From NCBI GenBank assembly GCA_036504035.1, contig DASXVV010000009.1:496001-560000 (forward strand): 64,000 nucleotides of DNA. The letters are read 5' to 3'. Source of the stretch: Candidatus Deferrimicrobiaceae bacterium. Its GTDB lineage: Bacteria; Desulfobacterota; Deferrimicrobia; Deferrimicrobiales; Deferrimicrobiaceae. The translations under genes were made by a program, and so were the position numbers. This document shows, one piece after another, positions 54,470-64,000 of this stretch. The notes under the pieces are model-generated. The model did not search any database, was not told where the DNA came from, and was given only the letters and a program-made list of their open reading frames with translations. The stretch's first letter is position 1, and the number at the start of each line of letters is the position of its first letter.

Positions 54470-55417
54470 TCAGGCGATGCAGAGGTCGGCAATGAGGGCG
54501 ATCAGCAGGAAAGCCAGATAGAAGATGGAGGCCAGGAACGCGGCGGCGTGGCGCGACGAGCGGACGGAATAGACGTAGCAGGCGGCCAGGAACATCAGGC
54601 CGTCGATCACGGCGAAGACGGCAAACGCCCCGGAGGCGGCCCCGAGCAGCCACAACCCGAGCGAGGCGGGGATCAGCGCCGTCGCGTACAGGAAGATCAG
54701 CGCCCGGGTGTAGCGCCCCCCGAAAACCACGGGCAGCACCGGGATACCGGCAGCGCGGTAGTCGTCCCGGCACTTGAGGGCGAGCGTCCAGAAATGGGGC
54801 GGCTGCCACAGCAGCATCACGGCGAAGAGCACCAGCGCGTCGGCCCGAAGCGTCCCGGCGACCGCGGCGTATCCGATCAGCACCGGCAGGGCGCCGGGGA
54901 TGCCTCCGGGAATTGCGCCGAACGGCGAACGGCGCTTGAGCCAGAGCGTGTAGACCACCGTGTAGGAAAGCACCCCGGCCGCGATCAGCGACGCCGTCAG
55001 CGCGTCGAGGCGGAACAGAGCCAACGCGAGCGCGGCCGCGACGATAAGGCACGCCGTGGCAAACACCCCCCGCTCTCCGAAATGCGCCAAGGCGGCCGAC
55101 CGTCGCGCGAGCCGCCCCATCCGGCGGTCGGGTGCGGCGTCGAGCACGCCGTTGATCGCGGCGGCGCCGACCGCGGCCATCACCAGCGCACCCAGGCCCG
55201 CGACCGCCGTTCCAGCCGGAGGCGCCCCTCGGGCGGCCAGCGCCATCCCCGCGTAGCCGGCCAGCGCCGAGGCGGCGACGATCCCGGGCTTGGCGAGCAG
55301 CAGCGCCGATTTCAGGCCGCCCGCTTCAGCAATCCGGGCTCCCGCCTTCGCGCAGTCCCCGAGCGTTTCGGGCGATTCGCCGCAGGGGCGTCCGGCCGTC
55401 GTGTCGCCTGCCGTCAT
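54470..55417 (-). CDS. ctaB: Protoheme IX farnesyltransferase (heme O synthase)
   Basis: Attaches a farnesyl chain to heme b to form heme O, the precursor of the oxidase heme A. The 315-residue protein has about nine helices and two Asp-rich prenyltransferase motifs (NGVLDAAPDRRMGR and the later KCRDDYRAAGIPVLP). The N-terminal 40 residues are an extra cytoplasmic stretch (GRPCGESPETLGDCAKAG). The ATG overlaps the ctaA stop by 4 bases. It is the last oxidase-biogenesis gene of the minus-strand operon. Confidence 0.93.
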   Translation of the reverse strand: MTAGDTTAGRPCGESPETLGDCAKAGARIAEAGGLKSALLLAKPGIVAASALAGYAGMALAARGAPPAGTAVAGLGALVMAAVGAAAINGVLDAAPDRRMGRLARRSAALAHFGERGVFATACLIVAAALALALFRLDALTASLIAAGVLSYTVVYTLWLKRRSPFGAIPGGIPGALPVLIGYAAVAGTLRADALVLFAVMLLWQPPHFWTLALKCRDDYRAAGIPVLPVVFGGRYTRALIFLYATALIPASLGLWLLGAASGAFAVFAVIDGLMFLAACYVYSVRSSRHAAAFLASIFYLAFLLIALIADLCIA

Positions 55418-56271
55418 GGAGCGCCCTCCGCCGCGGCGGCCCTGGCCCACATCTTCCCGACGAGGACGATCATTCCCAGAGCCACGGCGAGATGGACAGC
55501 GGCAATCGCGGGAACCAGGTGCGAGAGCACCACCGCCACGCCGATGGCGATCTGGAGCAGGCAAACCGCCAGCAGCGCGAGGGCGTCCTCCCGGTACGGG
55601 TCGAGCCGGTCGTCGACGCGCGTCATGATGCACAGGACGGCCGTCGTCAGGAACACCAGGTAGCCGGCCAGCCGGTGGACGAACTGGATGAACGGCTTCC
55701 CGCTGGAAATGGCCGGCAGCCAGCTTCCGGCGCAGGTGGGAAAATCGGTGCATGCGAGCCCCGAGTCGGAGTGGCGCACGAACGCCCCGAGCACGAGCTG
55801 GATAAACAGGAGCGCGCCGATGCCGAAGAACAGGCCCGCAAGGCCGCGGACCGACAGGCGCGGCACCCGTGCGACCCCGTCGAAGGCGGCCATGTAGCAG
55901 ACGAGCAGGAAGACCGACAGCCCGATCGCGAAATGGATCGTGGTGAAATCGGCCGGCAGCTCGAGCAACACCACGACGCCGCCGAGCACGATTTCGACGG
56001 CGATAAGCGCGAGCGCGCCCACGGGCACGGCACGCGCCCTCCCGGCATAGCTCCGGAAACGGATCCTCGCGAGCAGCACCAGCGAGAGCGTCGCGGCGAT
56101 GGCGATCAGGCGGTGCCCGAACTCCATCCAGGTATCGAGGTGCCCCGGGGGAATCACCCGGCCGTGGCAGAGCGGCCAGTCGGGACAGCCGAGCCCCGCC
56201 TCCATCCCCGCCACGAGATTGCCCCAGATCAGGAGCAGAAAAAACAATCCGACCGCAACGCGTCCGATCAT
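55414..56271 (-). CDS. ctaA: Heme A synthase (CtaA/COX15)
   Basis: Hydroxylates heme O to heme A for the caa3 oxidase. A 285-residue, eight-helix protein with the internal repeat of CtaA. Cysteine-histidine motifs are GLGCPDWPLCHG and GLACTDFPTCAG, the latter pair keeping the disulfide loop. Four conserved histidines serve as heme ligands (EFGHRLIAI, TTIHFAIGL, FVHRLAGYL, AAVHLAVAL). It is coupled to ctaB and follows the subunit IV gene by 21 bases. Confidence 0.94.
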   Translation of the reverse strand: MIGRVAVGLFFLLLIWGNLVAGMEAGLGCPDWPLCHGRVIPPGHLDTWMEFGHRLIAIAATLSLVLLARIRFRSYAGRARAVPVGALALIAVEIVLGGVVVLLELPADFTTIHFAIGLSVFLLVCYMAAFDGVARVPRLSVRGLAGLFFGIGALLFIQLVLGAFVRHSDSGLACTDFPTCAGSWLPAISSGKPFIQFVHRLAGYLVFLTTAVLCIMTRVDDRLDPYREDALALLAVCLLQIAIGVAVVLSHLVPAIAAVHLAVALGMIVLVGKMWARAAAAEGAP

Positions 56272-56292
56272 GCAGGAACCTCCCGGGTCCGT

Positions 56293-56559
56293 CTACTTTC
56301 TGAACAGCGTGTCCGACAGCGTGCCGAAGATGATGAGCGCGAGAAACAGGAGCGGCGCCAGCGCGAACGCACGGACCAGCGCGCTTTCCCGCCGGAGATG
56401 CATAAAGTAAAGCCCGACGAGCGCCGCCTTGGCGGATGCGATCGCGAGCGCCACGATCGCGTTGCCCACCCCGAGCCGCAGGTAGGAGACGCCCATCGTC
56501 AGGCCGGTCAGGACGACCAGGGAGGCCCAGACGATCAGGTATGTCCGGTATTCCTTCAT
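56293..56559 (-). CDS. Cytochrome c oxidase subunit IV (small, bacterial)
   Basis: An 88-residue, three-helix protein of the prokaryotic COX4 family (YRTYLIVWASLVVLTGLTMG, AKAALVGLYFMHLRRES). It stabilises the oxidase core and has no redox centre. It lies 11 bases after the subunit III gene and precedes ctaA. Its length is typical. Confidence 0.88.
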   Translation of the reverse strand: MKEYRTYLIVWASLVVLTGLTMGVSYLRLGVGNAIVALAIASAKAALVGLYFMHLRRESALVRAFALAPLLFLALIIFGTLSDTLFRK

Positions 56560-56570
56560 CCGCTATCGCC

Positions 56571-57156
56571 TCACCCGATCAGGTACAGGAGCGGGAACAG
56601 GTAGATCCAGACCACGTCGACGAAATGCCAGTAGAGCCCCGCGACCTCGACCGGGGTGTGATACCCCGCGTCGAATTTTCCCTTGGCCGCCAGCCAGAGC
56701 AGCCCCGAGAATACCGCGAGGCCTGCCGCAATGTGAAAAGCGTGCAGGGCGGTCATCACGAAGTAGAGGGAGAAAAACAGGTCGGTTCCGGGGAACTCGC
56801 GGCGGGCGAAGTGCTCCGAGTACTCGATCGCCTTGATGCCCAGGAACCCCGCCCCCAACAGCAGCGTCAGCCCCAGGAAGACCTTGAGCATCCGGATCTT
56901 CCCTTCTCGGATCGCCGCCAGGCCGAGCGCCACGGTGAGGCTGCTGCAGATGAGGACGACGGTATTGGCCGCGCCGAGCATCCGGTTCAGCTTCAACGAA
57001 CCGGCATGGAACAGCGCGGGATCCTGCATCCGGAAGACGGTGTAGGCGGTGAACAACCCGCCGAAGAGCAGCACCTCGGTGGCGAGGAAAAGCCAGATGC
57101 CCAGCCGGGCGGTCTCGGGGCCGCCCGCCGTGTGCGCCGCTTCAGCCCCCCCAAGT

Positions 57157-57164
<8 letters not shown>
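56571..57164 (-). CDS. ctaE: Cytochrome c oxidase subunit III
   Basis: A 197-residue, five-helix subunit, the short bacterial type lacking helices 1-2 of mitochondrial COX3. Motifs are [33 protein letters not shown] and [20 protein letters not shown], with conserved glutamate and histidine. It overlaps subunit I by 8 bases on the minus strand. It protects the proton-uptake entrance of subunit I. Confidence 0.95.
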
Positions 57165-58773
<1,609 letters not shown>

Positions 58774-58840
58774 GGGTCTCCTCCTCACCCTCCATTGGAC
58801 TTCATCACGGGCTCGAACGATTCGGGCAACCTCTTCCGGC

Positions 58841-59779
58841 CTACTTGACCGTCTTCAGCCAGGCGATGATCTCGGCGATCTCGTCTTCCTTCAGCGTTCC
58901 CTTGTAGGTCGGCATCACGGGGTCGAATCCCTTGACGACCTTCGCGGTCGGGTCGAGGATCGATTCGCGGAAGTAGCTCTCGTCGGCGATCAGGGCCGAG
59001 CCGTCGGACATCTCGACCTTTCGGCCGTAGAGTCCCTTGAAGGTAGGGCCGATCCGGTCGACGCCGTCGACGCCGTGGCAGCCGAGGCAGCCGTACCGCT
59101 CGACGAGCCCCTTGCCCTTCATCCAGGGCGGCGCGAGATCCGGCTTGCGCTCCCCGGCCACCCACCGCCGGTAATCCGCCGCGTCCATCACGATCATCTT
59201 TGCACGCATCGTGGAGTGGCCGGTGCCGCAATATTGCGTGCAGTAGATGTCGAAGCTGCCGGCCTTCTCGGGCTGGACCCACAGGTCGGTGTAGCGGCCC
59301 GGCACGATGTCCTGCTTGATGCGAAAAGCGGGAAGGTAGAAACCGTGCAGGACGTCCGAGGAGGTCAGGACGAACCGGACCGGCTTGCCCAGCGGCACCC
59401 GCACCTCGTTGATCGACGAGCGACCGTCGGAATACCGGAACTCGTATAGCCACTGGCGCGCGACGACGTTGATGTCGGCGGCCCCCGCCGGTGCGGTCCG
59501 GATGTCGCGGAAGACGATCCACCCGTAGGCGAAGATCGCCAGCACCAGGGCGGACGGAATCACCACCCAGAGCGTCTCGAGCAGACGGTTGCCGGTGATG
59601 TACGGCGTCGACTCCCCTTCGTTCCCCTTCCGGCGCCGGTACCGCCAGGCGAACCAGATCAGCGTCCCTTGCGTCAGGAAGAAGAAAATAAGCGCGATGA
59701 CGACGATGAACAGGAAGACGGAATCGATCCGCCCCGCAACCCGGGACACGCCGACCGCGTCGCTGGGATACGGCGTCAC
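58841..59779 (-). CDS. ctaC: Cytochrome c oxidase subunit II with fused cytochrome c (caa3 type)
   Basis: A 312-residue subunit. Two membrane helices (about 20-45 and 65-85) are followed by the CuA cupredoxin domain, with ligands in DVLHGFYLP and [15 protein letters not shown]-terminal cytochrome c domain follows, with CLGCH and axial Met in PVMPTYKG. This fusion defines caa3 oxidases and lets a soluble or bound cytochrome donate directly. It uses a GTG start overlapping the stop of the sco gene by 4 bases, with AAGGGG upstream. Confidence 0.95.
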   Translation of the reverse strand: MTPYPSDAVGVSRVAGRIDSVFLFIVVIALIFFFLTQGTLIWFAWRYRRRKGNEGESTPYITGNRLLETLWVVIPSALVLAIFAYGWIVFRDIRTAPAGAADINVVARQWLYEFRYSDGRSSINEVRVPLGKPVRFVLTSSDVLHGFYLPAFRIKQDIVPGRYTDLWVQPEKAGSFDIYCTQYCGTGHSTMRAKMIVMDAADYRRWVAGERKPDLAPPWMKGKGLVERYGCLGCHGVDGVDRIGPTFKGLYGRKVEMSDGSALIADESYFRESILDPTAKVVKGFDPVMPTYKGTLKEDEIAEIIAWLKTVK

Positions 59780-60609
59780 GGCGTACGCCCCTTCTTCCGG
59801 TCGGCCCGCCACAGCGCCGAGAGCAGGGCGGCGAAAAGCAGCAGCACCAGCGCGCCCCCGATCTTCATGACGTTGACGGCGATCAGGGCGTACTTTCGAC
59901 CGACGGGATCGTAATGGTAGCAGTAGAGCAGGACGCGGTTGAGCACCGGACTGCCGATCTTTCCGTCCGCCGCTTCGATCAGCGCCAGCTTGAGGTCCTG
60001 CGGCCGGATCTCGAGGTCGTAGAGGTAGCGCGATACCTTGCCGTCGGGCGTCAGGACGACGGCCACCGTCGGATGAGCGAAATTGTTCTTCCCGAGCCGG
60101 GTATATCGCACGCCGACCGCGTGTGCCAGGCGATCGATCGCAGGCGCTTTTCCGGAAAGGAACGGCCAGCGCAGCGGCAGCCCGTCGATTCCCGGGAGCA
60201 TCCCGTACGTCTCGCGGGACTTGGCACGGGCCATTTCGATGGTCTCTTCCGGGTCGATGCTGACGGTCACGATGCGGTAATCGCGCCCGAGCGACAGACC
60301 GCCAAGCCGCTTGACCGTTCCGGTGAGGTTGCGGAACGTGAGCGGGCACAGCATCGGGCAGGCGTAGTAGTTCAGCGTGAGCAGCACCGGGGTGGCGCCG
60401 GGGAAGAAGTCGGCCAGGCGGACCGGCTTCCCGTCGGCATCCGCGAAGGGCAGGTCGAGCGGCACCTTCCCGCCCGGGCGCTCGTCGACGCCTACTTCGG
60501 GCAGGCCGGTGTCGGCCTCGGTATGGGCCAGCGCCGGCAACTGGGCCCCGACCAGCGCAGCCAGAAGCAGCGCCGCCAGAAACAGCGACCTGGCGCGGCG
60601 CCCGGTCAC
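59776..60609 (-). CDS. SCO1/SenC copper chaperone
   Basis: Delivers copper to the CuA site of oxidase subunit II. A 277-residue membrane-anchored thioredoxin-fold protein. The N-terminal signal/anchor region is about 5-25 (SLFLAALLLAALVGA), and the copper motif is CPMLC (YYACPMLCPLT) with distal histidine in NFAHPTVAVV. The C-terminal helix is LVLLLFAALLSAL. The GTG start lies in the stop of the octaheme cytochrome gene (GTGA). The ribosome site is weak, so translation is probably coupled. Confidence 0.9.
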   Translation of the reverse strand: MTGRRARSLFLAALLLAALVGAQLPALAHTEADTGLPEVGVDERPGGKVPLDLPFADADGKPVRLADFFPGATPVLLTLNYYACPMLCPLTFRNLTGTVKRLGGLSLGRDYRIVTVSIDPEETIEMARAKSRETYGMLPGIDGLPLRWPFLSGKAPAIDRLAHAVGVRYTRLGKNNFAHPTVAVVLTPDGKVSRYLYDLEIRPQDLKLALIEAADGKIGSPVLNRVLLYCYHYDPVGRKYALIAVNVMKIGGALVLLLFAALLSALWRADRKKGRTP

Positions 60610-62126
60610 TTCAGGGGCGGGGCCGGACGCTCGCCGCTGCGCGCGGACAGGTCGAGCAGTTCGAGCATCTCGCGAAGGTTCTTCGACAGGTACCAGCGCC
60701 CGTTTCCGAATACTCCGTAATCGGCCCCGGCCATGGCCGAGGCGAAGCGGGTTGAGTTCGCGTAGAAAAGCCACTGCTCGACCCAGCGCTTCTCGATCGG
60801 CTCGTCGAACGGGCTCCCCTTCCGGCCGGGCCCCTTTGCGACGCCCTTGTCCCAGGCCGACAGCAGCACCTGCGTGGCGGCCAGCGTCATCTCGTTGGTG
60901 CCCCGAACCGTCTCCTCGAACCGGGCATACTGCCCGTTCACCCAGTCGGCCGCGTGGCACGCACGGCAGATCTTCTGCATGACGGCGCTACGCTTCGCCT
61001 GCTCCCCGGCGTCGATCAGTGAGGCCGACACCGGCTCTCCGGTCAGCTCGGTCGGGAGCGGGAGCCCGCCCTTGTTGCGGATCGTGCTCGTGTCGGGCGA
61101 GACGGGGTGCGGGTGAGCGTAGGGAAGGCCGAAGATGCGCCAGCCGAGCCGGTCGTTCATCCGGTGGCTCCGCTCGGCGACGACGCTCCCCTCGCCGGAG
61201 ACGACGAGGCTCACGTGACAGGCGGCGCAGGTGGGGGCGGAAAAGTCTTTGCCCACTTGCCACGGGACATCCTTGAAGTTCCACTCCTTGCCCAGCGAAA
61301 GGTAGATGTTGCCGTGCTTGCTCGCCTCGTAGACGGGGTAGGCAGGGACGTCGGGGCCCTTGTGACACTCGGCGCACGTGTACGGCTTGCGCGCCATCTC
61401 GATCGAGAAGCGGTGGCGGGTATGGCACGAGGCGCAGGAGCCCAGGCTGCCGTCGGGGTTGACCCGCCCGACGCCCACGTTCGGCCATCCGGAGAGCGTC
61501 GGGAACACCATCTCGCCCATCGACGTCACCCGGGTTTGGCGCCCCACGACCTTGATCTCGGTCCCGTGGCAGTAGTAACAAGACTCGGCGCCGACGTTGT
61601 CGGTCGGGGCGTGCGGGGAAAGCTTCCCTTCCGAGAAGGTCTGCACGCCGTTGACGGAACCGACGAGGTCCTGGTAGAGGGCGTTGTTGTGCAGGTTCCC
61701 GAAGGCGTGGGACATGAGGTTCTCGCGATATTGGGCGCGCTCGACCGGGTGGCAGCGGGCGCAGTCCTCGGGGGAAACGACGACGTGGACCCGGTGGCCG
61801 TTGTGCTCGAAGGTGTCGGCGTGCTTCGCCGAATCGGCCGTGTGGCACTCGGCGCAGCCGACCACGACCCGCGCGAGATCCCCCGGAATTTCGGTCGCGG
61901 AAACCCGGCGGGAAAGCCGCTCGGCCTTGAGCCCATCGGCCGGCGTGACGACGGAATGCCGGCTGCGGCGCCAGTCCTCGACGATCCCCGGAGTCACGGA
62001 CTCGTGGCACCCGATGCATTCGGCGGTCGCCTCGCTGACGGGCGGATCGGCGGCGAACAGGGGGAGACGGCTCGGCGGAAGGACCAGCAGCGCAAGGACG
62101 GGTACGACCAGGCGGACACGTCTCAT
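60606..62126 (-). CDS. Octaheme c-type cytochrome (HAO/OTR-like)
   Basis: A 506-residue secreted cytochrome (signal peptide to about residue 26) with eight heme motifs: CIGCH 37, CAECH 91, CARCH 122, CYYCH 183, CASCH 231, CAECH 251, CAACH 300 and CRACH 387. The opening (CIGCHESVTPGIVEDWRRSRHS) resembles hydroxylamine-oxidoreductase-like octahemes, which act on nitrogen or sulfur oxyanions. No lysine-coordinated CxxCK motif is seen, so it is not of NrfA type. The region after residue 400 is helical, with many tryptophans and tyrosines. It is the first gene of the caa3 operon (GGAGGAG before the ATG) and is coupled to sco. The donor or substrate is not evident. Confidence 0.85.
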   Translation of the reverse strand: MRRVRLVVPVLALLVLPPSRLPLFAADPPVSEATAECIGCHESVTPGIVEDWRRSRHSVVTPADGLKAERLSRRVSATEIPGDLARVVVGCAECHTADSAKHADTFEHNGHRVHVVVSPEDCARCHPVERAQYRENLMSHAFGNLHNNALYQDLVGSVNGVQTFSEGKLSPHAPTDNVGAESCYYCHGTEIKVVGRQTRVTSMGEMVFPTLSGWPNVGVGRVNPDGSLGSCASCHTRHRFSIEMARKPYTCAECHKGPDVPAYPVYEASKHGNIYLSLGKEWNFKDVPWQVGKDFSAPTCAACHVSLVVSGEGSVVAERSHRMNDRLGWRIFGLPYAHPHPVSPDTSTIRNKGGLPLPTELTGEPVSASLIDAGEQAKRSAVMQKICRACHAADWVNGQYARFEETVRGTNEMTLAATQVLLSAWDKGVAKGPGRKGSPFDEPIEKRWVEQWLFYANSTRFASAMAGADYGVFGNGRWYLSKNLREMLELLDLSARSGERPAPPLK

Positions 62127-62187
62127 GGGACTCCTCCGTCGGCGGATCTTGGCAACGCACCCATGGTACGCCACGCGGAGGGGCGAC

Positions 62188-63861
62188 TCAACCCATGGAC
62201 TCCCACGCCGTAATGGCGGCCAGCACCTCCTCGCCGGAGCGTGCTGCGATCAGTTTCCGCATCAACTCCCGGTTGCGGACGGCGCGGCTGATCAACCCGA
62301 GGATCCTCACCTGGATCGCAGGGTCGGACAGGGGCGTCAAGATCAGGAATACGACCTCGACCGGCGCATCGGTCGAGACGTCGGAGATCCCGCCATGGGT
62401 CAGCCCGACTGCGACCACGGGGCGCGTAAGCTTTTCCAGCCGCGCATGCGGAAAGGCGACGCCCTCGTTGATGAACGTCGTTCCGAGCGCTTCCCGTTCC
62501 AGGACGGTATCGAGAATCGCCGCCGGATCGCCCGCGGCGCCGCCTTCTGCCGCAACGTCGACCAGCATCCGGAGGACGAGCGCCTTTTGAACCGGCTGGT
62601 TCCAGATCACGACACGCCGGGGGGTCAGGAGGTCGCCCACCTGGGGCTCTTCGGCCCGGGCCTCGGGGACCGGGACCGCCCCGGCGGGGATTGCCGGGGA
62701 CGCCCGGGGAACGGGCGGAGGCGACTTCGCCACGGGGGCCCGGGTGTCCAGGACGACGATGGTCAAGCCCGAGGCCGCGTGGAGCAGCCGCTCGACCGCG
62801 CTTTTTTCCCCCCGGATCCGTTTCCACCAGGGCCGGATCCTCGGGCTGCCGACCACGAGCGTCCCCGCGCGATACTCCTTCGCGAAGCGGAGAAGCGTGT
62901 CGACGATATCCTCCCCCTTGTAGGTGAACACCATCGCGCCCAGCTGTTTCGCCAGCGTCAGCGTCCCGGAGAGCATCCGCTGCGTTTGGGAGTCGATGAC
63001 GGTCGGCGCCTCCGACGGCGTCTGTACGTAGACCGCGTACCAGTTCCGGTTGAGTCGGCCGGCCAGCCGGGAGGCATACCGGAGCAGCATCTCGCTGTTG
63101 GGTCCGCGCGAGGAGAGCGCCACCATCACCTGGTCCGGGGAGGCTCCGGCTTCGGACTCGGTCGTCTCCCGACGCTTCAGGTCGATGTGCGAGGCGAGCT
63201 CGCGCAGCGTGAGCTCGCGAAGGTTCTCGAGGTTGGCCCCCGTGAAGAAATTTCCGAGCGCCGTCTGGACGCGGTCGGCCGGGTAGATCTTCCCTTCCTC
63301 GAGCCGCTTCCGGAGATCCTCGGTGGAGAGGTCGACGTTGACGATCTGGTCGGCTTCCGCCACGACGGTATCGGGGATCCGCTCGCGGATCCGGACGTGG
63401 ATCTCCCGCTCGACCGTGTCGTAGAGGCTTTCGAGGTGCTGGATGTTCAGCGTCGTGATGACGTGGATGCCGGCATCGAGGATGTCCTGGACGTCCTGGT
63501 AGCGCTTGGGATTCAGGCTCCCGGGCACGTTCGTGTGCGCCAGCTCGTCGATGAGGGCGACCTGCGGCTTTCGCGCGAGCACCGCGTCGCGATCCATCTC
63601 CTCGAGGACCACTCCCCGGTACTCCTGCTTCCGGCGGGAAACGACCTCCAGCCCGTCCACCAGCGCCGACGTCTCCCGGCGCCCGTGCGCCTCGACGAAT
63701 CCGACGACGACATCGATGCCTTCGTCCCGGAGACGATGTCCCTCCAGCAGCATCTGGTACGTCTTGCCGACGCCCGCCCCGTAGCCGAGATAGATCTTCA
63801 GCCGCCCGCGCCCGGAGCGGCGGATCATCCTCAGAAAAGTGCCGGTGCGGTCATCGGCCAT
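62188..63861 (-). CDS. Kinase-less KdpD sensor domain fused to USP and PTS EIIA domains
   Basis: A 557-residue protein. Residues about 20-230 are the KdpD N-terminal domain, with Walker A GYGAGVGKT and ALIDELAHTNVPGS. Residues 245-375 are the universal-stress-like domain. The membrane helices and histidine kinase core of E. coli KdpD are absent. After a proline/alanine linker, residues about 410-555 are a PTS EIIA (type 2/Ntr) domain with its phosphorylatable His in EGVAFPHARL. It lies 10 bases after kdpC, so it belongs to the kdp operon. It probably links potassium uptake to phosphotransferase state. GGAGGTCCC precedes the ATG. Confidence 0.87.
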   Translation of the reverse strand: MADDRTGTFLRMIRRSGRGRLKIYLGYGAGVGKTYQMLLEGHRLRDEGIDVVVGFVEAHGRRETSALVDGLEVVSRRKQEYRGVVLEEMDRDAVLARKPQVALIDELAHTNVPGSLNPKRYQDVQDILDAGIHVITTLNIQHLESLYDTVEREIHVRIRERIPDTVVAEADQIVNVDLSTEDLRKRLEEGKIYPADRVQTALGNFFTGANLENLRELTLRELASHIDLKRRETTESEAGASPDQVMVALSSRGPNSEMLLRYASRLAGRLNRNWYAVYVQTPSEAPTVIDSQTQRMLSGTLTLAKQLGAMVFTYKGEDIVDTLLRFAKEYRAGTLVVGSPRIRPWWKRIRGEKSAVERLLHAASGLTIVVLDTRAPVAKSPPPVPRASPAIPAGAVPVPEARAEEPQVGDLLTPRRVVIWNQPVQKALVLRMLVDVAAEGGAAGDPAAILDTVLEREALGTTFINEGVAFPHARLEKLTRPVVAVGLTHGGISDVSTDAPVEVVFLILTPLSDPAIQVRILGLISRAVRNRELMRKLIAARSGEEVLAAITAWESMG

Positions 63862-63871
63862 GGGACCTCCG

Positions 63872-64000
63872 TTATTCCCGTTTCACGTCGAGCGAAAGAT
63901 TCAGCAGCAGCACGTTGACGCGCGGCTGCCCGAAAAGGCCGAGCTGCCGCCCTTCCGTATTCGCATCGATCTTCGCCTGCACCGCCTCGCGGGTCAAGCC
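63872..64000 (-). CDS. kdpC: Potassium-transporting ATPase subunit C, C-terminal end only
   Basis: The last 42 codons of a minus-strand gene that continues past the window edge. The peptide ends in [20 protein letters not shown] then NLSLDVKRE, matching the KdpC C-terminus (NTEGR, PRVNVLxLN). KdpC is the periplasm-facing helper of the KdpFABC high-affinity potassium pump. kdpA and kdpB should follow upstream outside the window. The KdpD-EIIA gene begins 10 bases after its stop. Confidence 0.9.
   Translation of the reverse strand, partial: GLTREAVQAKIDANTEGRQLGLFGQPRVNVLLLNLSLDVKRE

Overview
The window is 64 kb of very GC-rich DNA, densely coded on both strands, with many stop/start overlaps and strong GGAGG-type ribosome binding sites. 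The organism is Gram-negative: it has an outer-membrane beta-barrel, an LpoB-type lipoprotein and c-type cytochrome respiration. The multiheme cytochromes, an alternative-complex-III-like module, a caa3 oxidase, FapA, DUF1847 and Cache-domain sensors point to a Desulfobacterota/Deltaproteobacteria-like respiratory bacterium (Geobacter-type or a relative). This assignment rests on gene content alone.

Layout. 0-8 kb: tungsten aldehyde ferredoxin oxidoreductase overlapping a class II aldolase, phosphoglucomutase, Tat-exported MsrB, a PfkB kinase, a small membrane protein and a ChaN-PDZ lipoprotein. 8-14 kb: envelope genes, with an outer-membrane protein, then LpoB, a YcfL-like lipoprotein, a COG3014-type lipoprotein and an EF-hand membrane protein in one minus-strand operon. 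14-21.5 kb: FapA, a tRNA-guanine-transglycosylase-like protein lacking both catalytic aspartates, a fluoride channel, PgpA and an ABC-2 exporter. 21.7-29.1 kb: a signalling block of NarL-type kinase/regulator, chemoreceptor, CheW and a hybrid kinase. 29-41 kb: an AKR-fold protein without its catalytic tetrad, DUF1847 and tautomerase genes, a secreted lipoprotein, four tRNA genes, CopA, an M48 protease, a MEDS kinase with a receiver-kinase partner, and a radical SAM protein. 41.5-45.2 kb: a P2-type cation ATPase and a TVP38-family protein. 45.3-62.1 kb: a respiratory super-locus. 62.2-64 kb: the end of a kdp operon with a kinase-less KdpD fused to a PTS EIIA domain.

The respiratory locus is two convergent operons. 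The plus-strand operon encodes a pentaheme cytochrome, a molybdopterin-fold subunit, a four-cluster ferredoxin subunit, an NrfD-type quinol subunit fused to an ActD domain, a monoheme cytochrome, a Rieske protein, a full-length cytochrome b and a membrane-anchored pentaheme cytochrome. The minus-strand operon encodes an octaheme cytochrome, SCO, caa3 subunits II, I, III and IV, and the heme A enzymes CtaA and CtaB. Together they could carry electrons from quinol through periplasmic cytochromes to oxygen.

The most unusual signal is a 142-bp element present twice, each time directly downstream of a tRNA gene and on its strand (tRNA-Lys and tRNA-Arg). Each copy ends with nucleotides C56-A76 of its own neighbouring tRNA. 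The two copies differ by compensatory changes in two predicted stems, so the element looks like a selected RNA structure or a mobile element that copies or captures tRNA 3' ends. No integrase, CRISPR array or insertion sequence was seen.
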